Of a DNA stretch of 64,000 nucleotides, positions 35,235 through 48,236 are shown piece by piece (within the stretch, counting starts at the first letter, position 1; the number at the start of each line of letters is the position of its first letter). This stretch comes from Reticulascus tulasneorum. Lineage: Eukaryota > Ascomycota > Sordariomycetes > Glomerellales > Reticulascaceae. Below the pieces are notes generated by a model. That model was not told the DNA's origin. It worked only from the letters and a program-made list of their open reading frames with translations, and did not search any database. Made by a program: the position numbers and the translations under genes. The stretch is from assembly GCA_001557505.1 (NCBI GenBank), contig LSAX01000009.1, positions 868,001-932,000 on the forward strand. The letters are read 5' to 3'.

Positions 35235-37715
35235 ATCAACACCAAATTCCCAAGCACGGATATGCTTGACGGTGTTGTTTTCGGTTTACTCTTAATATCT
35301 CCAGATTTGCAGAGTGTGAAGTTGGGAAGTGGATTGGGCGGGGGATCAGATGCTGGTAAATACGGCAAGTTGAGTCACACAGAAAATCTCATGTCATTAA
35401 CGAGGTACCACATTAATCTGTGCCGTACAAGTGCACCAGTCCGAAGTTGTATGTTTCCTCACTCCACGCGGACACGGTTAAATGCCAAAAACAGGCACAT
35501 TCGGCTGGTCAGTGAAAATCCCAGTTTCAAGGACGATTATATAATTGTTCTTAAGCGATTCAGCGCAACACATTGTTCTGGGACGATATTCCACCTATAG
35601 GAGAAGATCAAAATTATTGCAGAGACACTTAGGCAAGCAGTGCCTGATGCATCCAAACGAGCCTGTTGGAGGAAGTTTGGACACAAAGCCGACCATTTCC
35701 TGTCCTCCCAGTGAATACACCTGGAGCAAGCCTTCGGATGTTTGCCGCAACGATCTTGTTCGACTTTGACGCTTGCTTCGAAGTACGCTGGAAGTCTACT
35801 TGTCCGGCTCCTCTGAAAGAACACCTGCTTTAGAAAGATCTAGTGGGGAATACATATTGCGCGTGCCCCATATGGACACGTAATTGGTTTCACGCAATCC
35901 AGCACTATCGCACACTTCTAATCGATAATGTGATCAATACCATATGCGAGCGCGCTGGCACTCCCACTGGCATGATACAGCTCTAACATACTCTTTCAAG
36001 ACAACATCTCCCAGCTCAAAACGTCTAGGTATATGCCACTATAACTCCTCAGAGTCATCCGTTAGGGATAGAGTGGTGCGGACGAAAGAACTCGCAACGT
36101 GATTGATGAACTCGATGATTACTTCGGCGCCAGATGGTGGATCTTGGGCACCGGGAGACGTGGTCGAGAGTCGCTACCTCTCTTCTGTAGATGGAATTCG
36201 TCGCGGGATATCCGATGCTGAAGACGATAAAGTTGGAATGCGTGCTGTCGTCGTTCGCCGCGTTGACAGCATTCCCAGGCCCTCAATTCCCAGAGCGTTG
36301 TTGCCTAAACCATCCCTGAGAGCTTTCTTTAAATATACATATCTGCTGCGAGTCGGCTCGCTACCTCACGACCTTAATCAACTCACATGGTAGAGACCGA
36401 ATCGTTCAACTTGTGAGATCCCCACTCCAAAGGCTACGAGAGTTCGATTTGATATTCGAAGTTGTCTGCACTGCGTACATTTCTTGATCTATTATTGCGG
36501 AAGGGGGCAGAGGGGATGCAGGCAGGATTGGATCAAAAGACAAACTGCGACAGGAAAGCCGAAGAAGGTCAGTTGCTGTGTGCGCAGTCCCATACCTGGG
36601 GTTGTTGTTGCCAAAGGGTTTGGCCGTAGGACTGCCTTTGTTGATAATGCCTCCGGACTTCATTTGATGCGGTGATAGCAATGGAAATGTCTTCCTCGCG
36701 CCATCCTACAGGAAATGGGGGTAAACCATAGGGACCCTGTTGTAGACACACGTGATCATCGAAAATGGAACTCCTTCGATGCAACTCTGCCTGGGTCAGA
36801 TCTGGCTAATCTCATATCGTGCTGTGTTTCTATTCTCATCTCGTAATACAGATTGCCTTGGTCGAGCCGGCAAGGTAGGCATTTAGATTTAGTTCTCTGG
36901 CGTTGAAGTTAACCCAAAGCCAACACCGAGACGTCGACTAGTGTGATGGAAATGCAACCCCACCAGCTGGGGTATGGGTAAGGAGTGCCCACGAGTTAAA
37001 ACGTACGTCCCGTCCCAAAGAGTAGTCTTCGACGCCAAACGGTCGCGGGACATATACTTGGCAGACACGAGCGGAGAATAGCCAATGAGTAACGGCAGTT
37101 GGGTTTGTTTCTCCTGCAAACCACCCCATCTCGCCAGCACAGACGCGATCTCAAGGTACTGTAAATGCTGGTGAACGTTACAGCTGCCTGAATCTGCTTA
37201 GTGTCCGCAGTAGCGTGGGCGGGTTCGGCATTTGGACCTCGCCCACACTGAAGATCGCTCTCTTTCTCCGCCAACCAGCGTCGCACACGCGAATGCGGCG
37301 CTTGTCATTGGGCTGTTACTACCTTCCCTTCCGACCCTATCTTATCTGATGTCGGCAGCCAAGACAAGCCTCACTGCTCAAACACAACGACAGGAGTGAG
37401 CACTATGAGGCGCCTCCGTCAATTGGGATACTTCTCCGAGAACCTTCATGCACGGCCTCGGACGATAATCCCGCGGCGGCCAGTGTTTCCGTAAAAGTAA
37501 ATTGTAAGAGGATAACGGAGGGACGGAGCTCGCCGAGCGATAGAGGTCGCGTTTGCAAGCAGCCCAGCAATGGCTGCATGGTATATAAACAATACATCCA
37601 CTCTATACCAAGGGCTGGGACACCTCATTGTTCCAGTTTTCGGTAGACTTCTCAAGCCGGCCTCGGAAGGTTTTTGATCTTCGGTTCCCAGCCCAGAAAC
37701 CCAATCGCCCCCATC
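35235..37715. other. Gene-free interval between NLR and RNase genes
   Basis: About 2.5 kb holding the divergent 5' flanks of the NACHT-ankyrin gene and the ribonuclease gene. Open frames of up to 127 codons occur, but none shows a domain, a signal peptide or an intron pattern. A TATA box at 37582-37589 belongs to the ribonuclease gene. Confidence 0.5.
37582..37589 (+). promoter_or_regulatory. TATA box of the ribonuclease gene
   Basis: TATATAAA lies 127 bp upstream of the ribonuclease start codon, a good distance for a TATA box plus a short leader, in an otherwise moderately GC-rich stretch. Confidence 0.6.
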
Positions 37716-38223
37716 ATGCAGCTTATCCAGTTACTTTTGCCCCTGGTGGCGCTTGTCGCGTCTGCTACTGGCGCTCCAATTCTCGAGGAGCGGGCTGCTG
37801 CAACCTGGTTAGTAACAGTGTTGGGATTGCTTCGGAGCGTGATGGTGTGCTGACGTTTGGCATCTCAACAGCGGCTCCGTCTCCTACACGGCAGCCGAGG
37901 TGAACCAAGCCTCTGTGAGGGCATGCAATCATTACAAAGCCGGTACCACGGTCGGCGGTTATCCTCACACCTTCAACAACAATGAAGGCTTCTCCTTTGC
38001 AGCCGCAGCGCCATACCAGGAATTCCCTATCTTATCAAGCAAGGCTCTATACACTGGAGGTGAGTTCCCAAATTTCGCCTCACCGCAGCTCTTGTGTATA
38101 TACGCTAACATCCAAACAGGGAGTCCCGGACCAGACCGGGTTGTAATCAACACGGCTTGCAAGCAAGCCGGCACCATTACCCACACTGGCGCAAGCGGAA
38201 ATGCCTTTGTCAAGTGTAGATGA
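37716..38223 (+). CDS. Secreted guanyl-specific ribonuclease (RNase T1/F1 family)
   Basis: Three exons (37716-37807, 37872-38059, 38120-38223), 127 residues. A signal peptide (about 1-20, ending TGA/PIL) and a short propeptide precede a mature domain of about 100 residues. Catalytic positions of RNase T1 are all present: Tyr61 and His63 in YPHTF, Glu81 in YQEFPI, Arg100 in PDRVVI and His115 in ITHTGAS. Cys31, Cys49, Cys107 and Cys126 should form two disulfides. Family role: extracellular cleavage of single-stranded RNA after G, usually for nutrient scavenging. It lacks the long basic loops of ribotoxins, so ribosome-specific toxicity is not suggested. Introns of 64 and 60 nt are GT-AG. Confidence 0.93.
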
Positions 38224-39712
38224 TCCGCTAGTCTCATATTTGATGTCAGGGTGTGGCAAGTCTGAATTCTTTTGAGCAGGTCTATGATATATGGAATTTT
38301 GAATAGCACGAATGGATACCTATGTAGCAAAATGCGCTCCAGGACCCAGAGATTCTTGCTTAGGTCTGCGTTAGATATTCTCCGTGGGATCAGTTATGCG
38401 CAGGCAGCTTGTAGGAAAGACCATGTCATTATATCTATGTGACTACATACGAACTTGAACCCTTATGACAGAAGTCTGAACTACACTGGTGTGCCTGGCC
38501 GTCACTAAAAGCACAAACCCAAGCTACCGTGATTCTAGCCTTGGATTATGCAGGCTTCGTCCTCCGTAATTCCGACGGCTTCTAGCCCCTGCTATGTTTC
38601 CAACCAAGTCTATTCTGACCACTAAAAATATGCAGCAGCACCTTATCTCAGCATTTCTCTGCATATTAGCTACCGGTGGTTACTATGGCTAGCGTGATGA
38701 CTACGAGGTTGAATCAAGGTGAAGTCAAGAAGCATAACAATGGCAGTGTTCATTGGTGAGACTTACATGCAACCGTTTCAAGCGGCGGACAAGAGCTGTC
38801 GCCGCTTCCCGCTACAAGTGAGAAAGTCCGGAGACCGGTGGGGTTCCACGGAATCCAGATTCGCACCGAACCAATGGGGTGGACCTTCTCATAAGGCTAG
38901 CCGAAGGGCATCGGGAACGCGGAGACTACATAGCGTTTAAATGGCACTCAAGGGATGCACGAGAAACTGAGTTCGGGTGAGCAGACTTCACCGGTCAATC
39001 TGTCAACTCTACAGCGCCCGACCATAGGTTATCTGGTGAAGAAACTGCAGGCATGGAGCGGCTGCAGATCTCTGAAGCCTCTATCTCAGTATCCATTAAC
39101 ATGTCGCTGAAACGGCTGTTCCTGGCATGTGCATGGAATAATCTCCAATATCGAGCCCTGGATAAGCTGCTAATTGCTAACGCCGGTTGGCCGGCGTCTC
39201 GCCGACTGTGACTGACGTAGCAAAGCCCAGCCTCGAACAAACGTTGTGCGGCATGGTCCAGTTGAAAGACATGCCAGAATGGTCTGAAGGGATGGCCCGT
39301 CACCAACAAAGCCAATCCCGAGACAAATGCAGGAATGATGCCACTCTCTCATCGACTTACCGATTTTGTCGGCTCGATTCGAGCTGAGACGGGGACTATC
39401 CCTGCAACCACGTAACAGCACACATACGCAGTGGATGCGTTGTTCCAAGAATTCCACTCCCTTACTTCGAAAAGATACCATTGATTGGATGGTTTTTAAG
39501 GTTTGCGATCCATGCCCAGCCTGCCATCCAGATGCATTGCTGGCAAATGAGACCGCATGACGTTGCCCCAAGACCCCCCCCCCCCTCCTCGAGGGATCTC
39601 GAAATTTGACATCATACCAGGTGTTCCTCCGAGCATTTAACTGTCTTTTCGTCCGAGAAAGGTTCGTCGCTGCTTGGTGAGTTAACGCTTTCTTGAAGAA
39701 AATAGGCGAAAG
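38224..39712. other. Gene-free interval
   Basis: No gene recognised. A 217-codon open frame on the minus strand (39170-39823) is low in family signal and overlaps the next gene's first exon. A run of 12 C residues lies at 39574-39585, upstream of the SUR7-like gene. Confidence 0.5.
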
Positions 39713-40829
39713 ATGCTTCGTCGATTCTCTGCTCTTATCCCAATTGCGACCACAGCCACGGCTGTGGCGCTTATGATCGTTCTTCTCACGGCGGGAACAA
39801 AAACGAGCAATGGACAAACGCACTTCTGGGTGTCTGCAAGTCTACCGTCGTAATTTACCTATCGTCGTCAAGATTCTCTAACACGTAGCAGTTGAACACG
39901 TCAAAAATCGGCCAGGACCTCGTCCAAGTGACTACCACCGAGCCGAGCAGCGATGATCCATTCGGCATAATTACGAGCGGCCTTGACGATCTCCTCGGAG
40001 GACTACTTAGCAATATCACGGAAGGCATCAATGAAAGCTTTGGAGATATACAGGGGGCTATCTTGGGGAATCTCACCCAAGCCCTGGGCGTGAAGGACAC
40101 GTACAGGCTGTTTCTGACCACGATATGCGAGGGTGATTTTGAGAACGCAGACGACCCCAATAGCGATGTTACCATCACGGAGTGCGTGCGCTACGAGGAT
40201 CAATTACGAGGTATGCAGCGGGACGAGTGTGCAGAAAGCCATATTAACCCAAGGCAGGACTGCGAAACATTTCAAACTCCATCCCTAGCTCTTTCGTCGT
40301 TGGCATGACCAAAGTTACCGTGCCTCTCGTCGATGCACTCGGAGCAATCATTGACTCGGTCATCTCTATTGCAACAACCGGAGCTCGCGCAATGCTCGCG
40401 CTGCTCATAATCAGCGTCATCAGCGTTGGCATCACCCTGGTGGGCTCGTTGATCACTTTGATCGTCGATTTCCGAGCTCCGCTGGTGTGGATGAACATGG
40501 GGTTTAGCATGTTGGGTGCTTCCGCAATGATGCTCTTTGCCTCCGTGACAACCGGCATTGTTGTCGCAGGTTCTTCCTCCATAGGCGATCTGGGGACCGC
40601 ATTCGGCCTGGATACGGCTCGAGGGCGCTCATTTCTCGCGATGACTTGGATTGCGGCCGTATTTTCCCAGATAGCCAACACGTACTGGTTTGTCTTTTGG
40701 TTCGTTGAGACTAGAACAACAGCATTTACGAGGAGATTACGAACGAAGGAGGAAATTGGCGACTGGCGGGGGATATTTCAACAGACATGGATGAACCTGA
40801 AAGTGAGCCAAACACAGGGAGAAAAATGA
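39713..40829 (+). CDS. SUR7/PalI-family four-helix membrane protein
   Basis: Three exons (39713-39829, 39889-40210, 40258-40829) give about 336 residues; the second exon may start three bases later (39892), dropping one Gln. Topology is one N-terminal membrane helix (about 8-28), a large extracellular loop with NxS/T glycosylation sites, and three helices in the C-terminal half (ALLIISVISVGITLV and two later). This matches the SUR7/PalI family, whose members sit in eisosome-type membrane domains or in pH sensing. The loop lacks the classical cysteine pair that I would look for in Sur7 itself, so the exact subfamily is uncertain. Introns are 59 and 47 nt. It converges with the HAM1-like gene. 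Confidence 0.75.
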
Positions 40830-41218
40830 GTTCTATATCTTTTCCAATAAAGACTTTCTATGTGCTGTAAGACATTGATGTTAAAGGTAGTTCTGGATGC
40901 TAGGCAATATTTTTGACATATTACGAATTCTTACAAGGAGAGAGCAATATTTGGAAGTTGATAAACGCCATATGCTATTATTGCTAAAGTCCGTACAAAA
41001 GAAAACTCGAATACAATTATTACTGACCCAGTCGACGTGCTGGGTCTCACTCCGTTTCCATTACCCTCCTGTGGTATCAATTGAAAAAACTTCATAATCT
41101 CCAACCTCAACACTTCGGGTATAAGCTTTGTGTATGCCATCGCCTGAGCCCTTATCCGTTTTTGTATGCCCCAATCCTTCACTTCATTGACATAGAAAAT
41201 GACTTAGCGAGGATACCT
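40830..41218. other. Convergent 3' flanks
   Basis: This is 389 bp between the SUR7-like stop (plus) and the HAM1-like stop (minus). It is AT-rich and has no gene. Confidence 0.6.
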
Positions 41219-44003
41219 CTAATATCCTCCAACAGGGTTGGTTGTGTTAGTTCCAGGAAGGCGACCGTTGGTGTTTCCATTCAACGTATTGCCGTTCAAT
41301 GTGTTACCGTTCGAATGGCCATTGCCGTTGAGCGCGTGCGATTTGCGTTCAACCTTCGGCGCAGATGGAATATCGGATGACTTGTTGGCTTTTCCGATGG
41401 AGAATACAGGAGACTCCCACCTTTCACCCTTGCGGGCAAGCTCCTTGTACTCAGTAGCCTTGGAGCTGATACCGCCTGGGAGGTGAAGGTTGGGGAAGAT
41501 GCTGTCCTCCTTGGTCATGGCCATGTTGACCTTCTTGTCGGCAACAGCATCCTGCGCCTTCTTCTTGCCTTGCATGACTCGTTTCTGCGCGGCAGACGCA
41601 TAGCGGTTGTAGATATTAGGAACATTCTCTGGATCAGATCGAGCCTCATCAAGTGCACGGTCGGCCTCTTGCTTGATCTGGAACAGGAGCTGGTCGAACT
41701 CGTTGACCTTGTCCTTGATGGCCTTCTCAACGGCCTTTTGCAGCGCGGGTCGGAGGACCTTGAGCATGATTGGCTGGAACAGGTTGAAGAGAAGCTTATG
41801 CTTGGACTTTTGAAGCTTAATCTTCATGTGCTTAATGTCCACGTCAACCTTCTCGACCTTGAAGAATGCCTGCTGATCCTTCTTGTCGGAGGTGGCCATC
41901 TTCATTTTGAAGGTAAACCCATCACCAGCCATGAGGATATCGGCGATGCCAGTATCAGTGAGGGATGGGAATCCCTGCTTGCGCTTGACATGGTAACTAA
42001 CATCGCGGAGGTCCAGTTGGATACCCGCAACTTTGACTTCGATTACTTGCTTGTTCTTGTTGGCGATCTTCTTTCGGCCCCATCGGAAGTAGTTCTCGCT
42101 GCTGACTTCAAGCACATTTGGCATGAAGTTGTCGGATTCGAGAACCAAGTTCTCAATGACAGCATCGAACTGGGGGTCGCTGTACTCGATGCGAGGAATA
42201 GGGATATAAGCCACATTTTCCATTATGCCGGGGATGATGACCTCGGTCAAATCCTTGATGAGATGAGGCTTGAATGTTGGCTTTCCATTCTCGTCATTGC
42301 CCAAGTCGTTGAAGAGCTTCTGGACAGCTTGACCGAAAGCCTTATTCTGCTGGTCTTGGTCGAATTGATCGGCCAAGAACTTCAGCTCATCAACAACTCG
42401 GTCTGTATGGGTTCGGTACTTCTCTCGGAGGAGGTAACGGCCGTGGTCATAAAGGCGATCCCATTCCTCGTTGGAAGCGTCCTCAAGAATATAACCTTGC
42501 TGCAACAAGCATCGTCGAATATAAGAGTTGATCGACTTGAACCACTCCTTGAGTTCCTCATCGTTATCCGCATCCTTGTAGATTTGGTTGATAGAGTCCC
42601 AGAGGTCATCCGAGGACGTGCCGTTGGCAAATCTCTCGATCAATGTCTGATTGGTATTAACATTTGGAATAAATAGTGAAAGACCAGGGAATAGAACATA
42701 CCTTAAGATCAGCCTCGGCTTGAGCCAAACCAGACCGGGTCTCCTTGACCGTACCAGTGCCACCTTGGGCGAGAGCATTGGCATGACCGCCATACTCTTC
42801 GGCAAGATCAAGAAGGGTCTCGATCGCCTGGGTATAATCGGGATGTTGCTGGCATTCGAGTACCATTTTCTACCATACAGTTAGCCAAGATTCCCCGATG
42901 AGTGAGGAAGCAACCAGCCATACCTTCAGTCTCCATACAGTCTGGTCCTTGCGCTCCTGGGGCACCTTCTTGTTGAAATACTCCTTGGCACGTCGTCGAT
43001 ATTCCTCGTTCCGCTGCTTCACCTTGTCCTTAGTCTCATCATCGAAGTTCTCGTTGAGTCGCTGCTTCAGCGTGTTCTTTCCAGCATTAAGGCCAGCATT
43101 GGCATCAACACCAGATTGGGTACCTTGCTGCTGATCTCGGGCAGCGGTGGTGGCGAGATCTCGGGGATCCTGCGAGTCGGTAGGGTGTGCAGTTTGAGTG
43201 CCCGCGGCAGCGGCAGACTTGACATCATCGACAGGATTGCCCTTGTAGACTCCCTGCATCTGCTTCTTCAAGTTGTCCTTTGAGAAATCGGGAGCATCGT
43301 GCCACGTGTTGTCATCAGCTGGACGATCCAACTGGTCGAGAGCCTCCTCGGAGGGCTTGACTTTCTGAGCTGCATTGCTTGCGGCGTCGCCGGCCATATC
43401 ACGGATAAGAGTAGTAGCATCGCTCACTGGAAGAGTGTTAGCCGAATGCGCTTTGCTAGTGGGGGAAAAACCCCCCCGGGAGCAATCTTACGGAGCTTCC
43501 TGAACTGTCCATTGGTGATGAGAAGGGTACCCAACGTTCTCAGCCCTTCCAAGGCCTGGTCGCCATGCTTTTGTGCGGTATCTTTGTCGACTGGTGCACC
43601 AGGGACATTGACGGCTTTGGGGTCGAAGTTCTGGGTTTGCCAGATGAAATCTTGGAGGAGATTGCCCTCATTCTTCGATAGTAGGAGGAACTTGGCCTGC
43701 TCTACGACTTGTCGAACATCGGCCACGAGGGCCTTGCCTTCCGCAGAAAGCTTCTCGGGGGGGCTTGAGATGGCTTTGGTAGCGAGGAAGCTGTTCAGGG
43801 CGACATCGATTTGCTCGTTCTAACGCATGAGGACCCGGTCAGTACAAATACAGAGCACACGAGAGCGGAGGTGGGAACTCGAGACTTACGGATGGGACTT
43901 TGCCATTCTGGAATGCGCTGATGATTCCGTACAGCTGGAGCTTGCGGTTGACGTCGGCCTCCTTCACCTTTACGTCGGTGGGCTTGTTAACTTTGGCTGA
44001 CAT
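41219..44003 (-). CDS. HAM1-like protein (BPI/SMP-type lipid-binding fold candidate)
   Basis: Five exons (44003-43890, 43819-43492, 43426-42924, 42869-42702, 42646-41219) join in frame to 846 residues. The N-terminal half is highly charged and helical. The C-terminal half carries extended beta-rich segments (VSYHVKRKQGFP, FTFKMKMATSD) typical of the fungal HAM1-like domains, which I recall being related to BPI/LBP-type tubular lipid-binding folds. The tail is Asn/Gly-rich with NGNTL repeats. A role in lipid binding or transfer at membranes is inferred from fold only. All four introns are GT-AG (70, 65, 54 and 55 nt); the second contains back-to-back C and A runs. A long open frame on the opposite strand (41483-42676) is its shadow. 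Confidence 0.82.
41262..41320 (-). repeat. 15-bp coding repeat (NGNTL) in HAM1-like tail
   Basis: Imperfect 15-bp units encode NGNTL, NGNTL and NGNT at the disordered C terminus. Units differ at third positions, so the repeat is not brand new. Confidence 0.65.
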
Positions 44004-47000
44004 GGTTGCCAAGGTATGTTTCGATACTGCTGAATGTTTGGGGGAGTGTAGATGTAGGATCGAGTAGAGGAGAGGATTGATTCGACCAAGAAACGGTCAA
44101 AAAAGAAAATGTTTGGGTATCACTAGAGTACAAGAGGAAAATTGGGGGGGATTGGGTATAGAGATTTAGTCGGGAGGAAAGAAAGGAAAAGAGCAGAGGA
44201 TATCAACCAGCGACTGCAGTTTATACCTGCGTGCGGCTGCTGCTGGCCCGCGCTTGTCACAGGTCATCAATGCAGAAACCAGTAGACGGGGTAATTAGGT
44301 AAGGTTAGCGGGAAGCCAAGTACCTTTCCTCAGCAACCAGTAAGGGGAGGCACAAGCCAGAAGCTTGGATTGAGGTGACGTGAAGCAGCATCGCAAGGGC
44401 TGATGGTGTACGTCATAGGTTCTGGAGCTGTTGACATGGCAATTTCTTTGCGGCCACGAGGGTGCCGAACCGAACTGGGTTTCGACACACGAAACACCTT
44501 TTTGCTGCCAACGATTTGCCAGGGTTCGCTGATTCGACGAACCATGCACGGGTATGGGCTTCCGGCCTTTTCTCCTGCTTGCCTTACGTTCGCCGTCCAT
44601 TCAGCAGGTAATTTGATAATTAACTACTAGGTGGTGCGCTAAATTTTCAGCTACGTTGGCACATTGGCAGCGATGGGGTTGGATCCTACCTACCTAAGGG
44701 ATGCAGTGATGAGCACCAGGGATTACAGGCGGTCCCGGCAATTGGGGACAGGGGCAACAGCTCCTCCCTGCTCTGGCCTGCCTGGGGAGGGTGCACGGAC
44801 AGGTAGCCACAGCTACAAACCTCATCCACCAATTGGTTCCGCCCCTCACTCTTTAATCCACCTCCTCAGCAGTTCACCATGGAATACGATGTCGTCATGA
44901 TCATGAGTATTTTCAAAGAGGATCAAGTTCCACCAACATTTCCCCGATTCCAGTGGTGCTTCAGCTAGCTTACCCGTGCTGCCTCCTCACCCATGCCCTG
45001 TCCTTGCACAGACGTCGTTGGTACCTCTTTCATGTGCCTTGCCAGATCGCAATTTTGGAAACAATTTGTCTTGCCGCCCCGCAGCATATCCAGCTCCTCC
45101 GTGTGCATACGTAGTATGTATGTAGTAAGTTATGCTGCGTCTGGTTTTAGGCTTCAATGACACCATGGATCAAGATCTTGCTCGATCTCCCGCTTCGGGT
45201 ATCCTCTGGAACTTTCCATGTCCGTCGGCCATGGTGTGGTCCTCGTCTTCGTACATAGGCACCTTAGGTGCACCAGAACGCCATTGGCATCTAAGTTTGA
45301 GCATGAACGCAAGCGCAATCAATACCTCGTCATCTCGTGGCTACATGCAAATCCACGTAATGCTCTTCCTCATCCTGGCCAAGCTTGTAAATCTTAGGTT
45401 GATTCCAGCGTTCGCAAACGGCTAAGGCTTCAAATTTGAAGTCTATGACGTACATAACCGCAAGCTGTGACGCTACGGGTGGCAAGCCACAGATTTCTTC
45501 AAGCCACATCATCACTTGGACATGGACTGCGGAGCGACTAGTCCGTAACGCATGGTCCAATTTCCCAACGCTCTCCTACTGAAGATCAATTCATGACCAG
45601 TTGTTTGGCAGGAGTCTCTCCAGCCTACCAATTTGCACCTCCTACTCTAATAACCCCATATTAGAGAAAGCAGGACTAAATAGCCTACCTAGTAGTAGGC
45701 GTGCGTAAGTCACGTGACACGAGGAGCGTTGAGGTGCATGTATGGTCGACCCAAGACGGTCCTAGTTCCACCAGGTGGTATTTTTGAGAGTCTTGTTCTT
45801 CAAAAGTATCCTGCAGGGAGCCGTCTTTAGTGGTCGCAACAACAGAGAGACGCTGGAGCATACGTATAAAGCATATGTGTGAGAAGCACGTAAGCCCCAG
45901 ATCTCCGGACCAAGGTTGAACAAGAAGCAGTCATGGAAACGTCTGCGGCGACAACGGAACCCCGAATTCTACTAGCCTCTGGTGTAGATTCAAAGGGCCC
46001 TCAACAAACGAGTGGGTGGAAGAGGAAGTTTGGGTCGCCCGAGTAGGCATTTACGCCTCCGCTGAGGATCAACCTCAGGCAATTGCAAAATGAAATTTGG
46101 GTTTAATATGATGATCTCAAACACCGCGTTCTACACTAGCTATGCCTTCTTGGTGGTATGTCTTGATCAATGATGCCGAATGGGTCCCTAATTCGTTGGC
46201 TAGGTAACCGTATTGGACTGACTGGCATACCGCGATTGGTCTGCCATCGATCTCGATGTTCTAGGAGGGACAAAGGTGCAAAGCCATCTCACTCGTGGCA
46301 AGATATCGTGGTCAAACAGTAGACTAAGGCTCCACCATGCCGTATCGTCCGGTGTTGAACGCTCAGAGTGCGCGGGAGTAGCAGATGGGGTCGAACGCCT
46401 TGACTAAGGCAGCCTGGGTGTACTTAGACGAACAAATAGAACACTCCAAGGCGTATAATGGTAGAAGAGATCCAATGAGGCTAGTGGCAAGTTGATATGT
46501 CCCTGGCGGTTTTGGTTGGTTGATAGTATTAGTCCGCTCCTCGCGAGATCGGAACTTGTATTGGAACACTGTACGCTCTCGCACCCCATTCTCCCGAGCA
46601 ACGTGGAGAGTCGACGTTCAAGTTTTCACTGAAGTCTGTTCCAGGCAGCTCTGAAGAGTTCTGTGACGTCTGGTATCGGGCTACTACAAGGCATCCCCTA
46701 AGGAGCTGTCCATTGGTGGCTGGCCTGAAAGGACGCATTCAAAATCTTGGCCACAGAGTGAGTTTGATTGTATTCAGTAAGTGGCGGCGGGAACAGTCTC
46801 CGCACTGGAGAGGTAGACGCGCTCTCCTCTGGGAGAGCATTCAAGTGGAGGCAAAGCACGCTCTCTGTAGTCTGCGTTGTCGGACGCTTCGTCATGAGAG
46901 CCACAGATGACGGTATCCAATGGCCTCTTGACGGAAAGTGCTATCTGAAGTATTTCTACAATACTTGTGATTAAATTGATGAGACCCATCCAACAACTTG

Positions 47001-47284
47001 CCTGAAAAGCAGCCAAAAGTCCTTAGGAAACTCTCAAGTCTCCTGTATAGATTTGAGACGCTGTCGTCCTTTGCTACCGCTTTCCTTCGTAATTTAGTGG
47101 CGATGAATACCCAAAGGAAAGCCCCAAGTGTTTTGACAGCAATGCTCTCAAACACAACTTCGGCTCTTGTCGTTTGGTCTCGGCTATTGAGTCGTCGCAA
47201 ATATCTGACCATGGCTATGGATGGACATCTTGGGTCAGCATGCCGTGCCCGCCAGGAAATTGCTAAGGACCAATATCGCTGTCG
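44004..47284. other. Long gene-free interval
   Basis: About 3.3 kb. The first 300 bp is the leader and promoter of the HAM1-like gene. The rest holds only short open frames on both strands, including one of 106 codons (46892-47212, minus) just beyond the DUF6594 stop, which shows no domain. TACCTACCTA and CCTACCTAG words occur at 44686-44697 and 45678-45690. Confidence 0.5.
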
Positions 47285-48236
47285 TCAACTCGCCACCCCA
47301 CTAGAAGCAACAAATACGACCAAAACAGCTGCATATGTTGCTGTAGAGAGAAACGTTTCGGAGCTGGCTCTGGCGATAAATATGTCGACAGTAAACCCGA
47401 AGACGATAACAGAAACAGAAACTGTCACGAGACTCTTGACTAGGGTGGCGCTTGTACTCATTATGATCATCGGCAAAATTATGAAAGCTCCACCTGCAAT
47501 AGTTGTAACGGCCGCTGCAAGCGCTCTGACCGCCATCGATGGGACAATTGGCGGCCTGCTACTTGTATAGTTGTCTCTTCTCTTCGCTCTCTCGGCAGCA
47601 GTACTGGACAGCCATGGCGGCAAGACCCGGGTAAGGTACATTACAAGTGTTTTCGCGGGCATCGGTCTCACCCTCAAAACACTCTTCAGTTTGCCTTCCA
47701 GGTGTGAGAGTCCATCACATTCAGGAAACCTGCTCCGCGCCGAGATTTCGGTATCCGTGTCGACAAAGTGGTGGAAAGCCGGCTCGTTAAGGCGTGTCAT
47801 GAGCTCAAAGTCGCGAACCAGATCAGCTATGTGTATTTGTCAGTCAGACCTGTTGCAAACCCTTCCGAAATCAGAGTGTTGACTTATACCCTGTTGATGT
47901 AAGAGAGCTATCAAGCTTTCAATCTCTTCCTCATTCAGGTGCCCGCGGCCTGTGAACTTGTTTTCGAGGAATAAAAGCTTATCGTTGACGCTACACGATG
48001 CGAGATGTCGCGGATGGGTAAAGACATGGGTCTTGAGCTCTCGTGTGCTGGTTTTCCTTTTCAAGAGAAACTCGTCTCTGCAGAGGCGCTCATAGTAGCT
48101 CAATCCCAACAAACCATTCTGTTCCAATATCGGTATTTGGAGGACCCATTTCAAGATCTGGGGTTTCCTTTGGATTGAGCTTGTCCTTTCCGTATGCGTC
48201 GGTGGGTTTCCACCACTCTCCGCGGAATGACTGCAT
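47285..48236 (-). CDS. DUF6594 membrane protein, 5' part unresolved or frameshifted
   Basis: The C-terminal exon (47826-47285) and the preceding exon (ending 47890) join across a 63-nt GT-AG intron with an ACTGAC branch site. The product contains LPPWLSSTAAERA, then three membrane helices ending in FLSTATYAAVLVVFV, a pattern characteristic of fungal DUF6594 proteins. The upstream exon frame, from about 48232, has no ATG. The frame beside it starts MQSFRGEWWKPTDAYG at 48236 and stops near 48107. No splice pair I tried joins the two, so a one-base frameshift near 48110 or an unusual intron is likely. The function of the family is unknown. The gene may be a recent pseudogene. Confidence 0.65.

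Noticed and set aside
39170..39823. 217-codon minus-strand open frame
   Set aside because: No domain was recognised, and it overlaps the first exon of the SUR7-like gene on the other strand.
41483..42676. 397-codon open frame on the plus strand, Leu/Val-rich
   Set aside because: It lies exactly opposite the largest exon of the HAM1-like gene, whose protein shows family motifs and correct introns. The antisense frame is a by-product of codon usage.
46892..47212. 106-codon frame just beyond the DUF6594 stop
   Set aside because: It was considered as a paralogous fragment, but it lacks the membrane helices and any shared motif.
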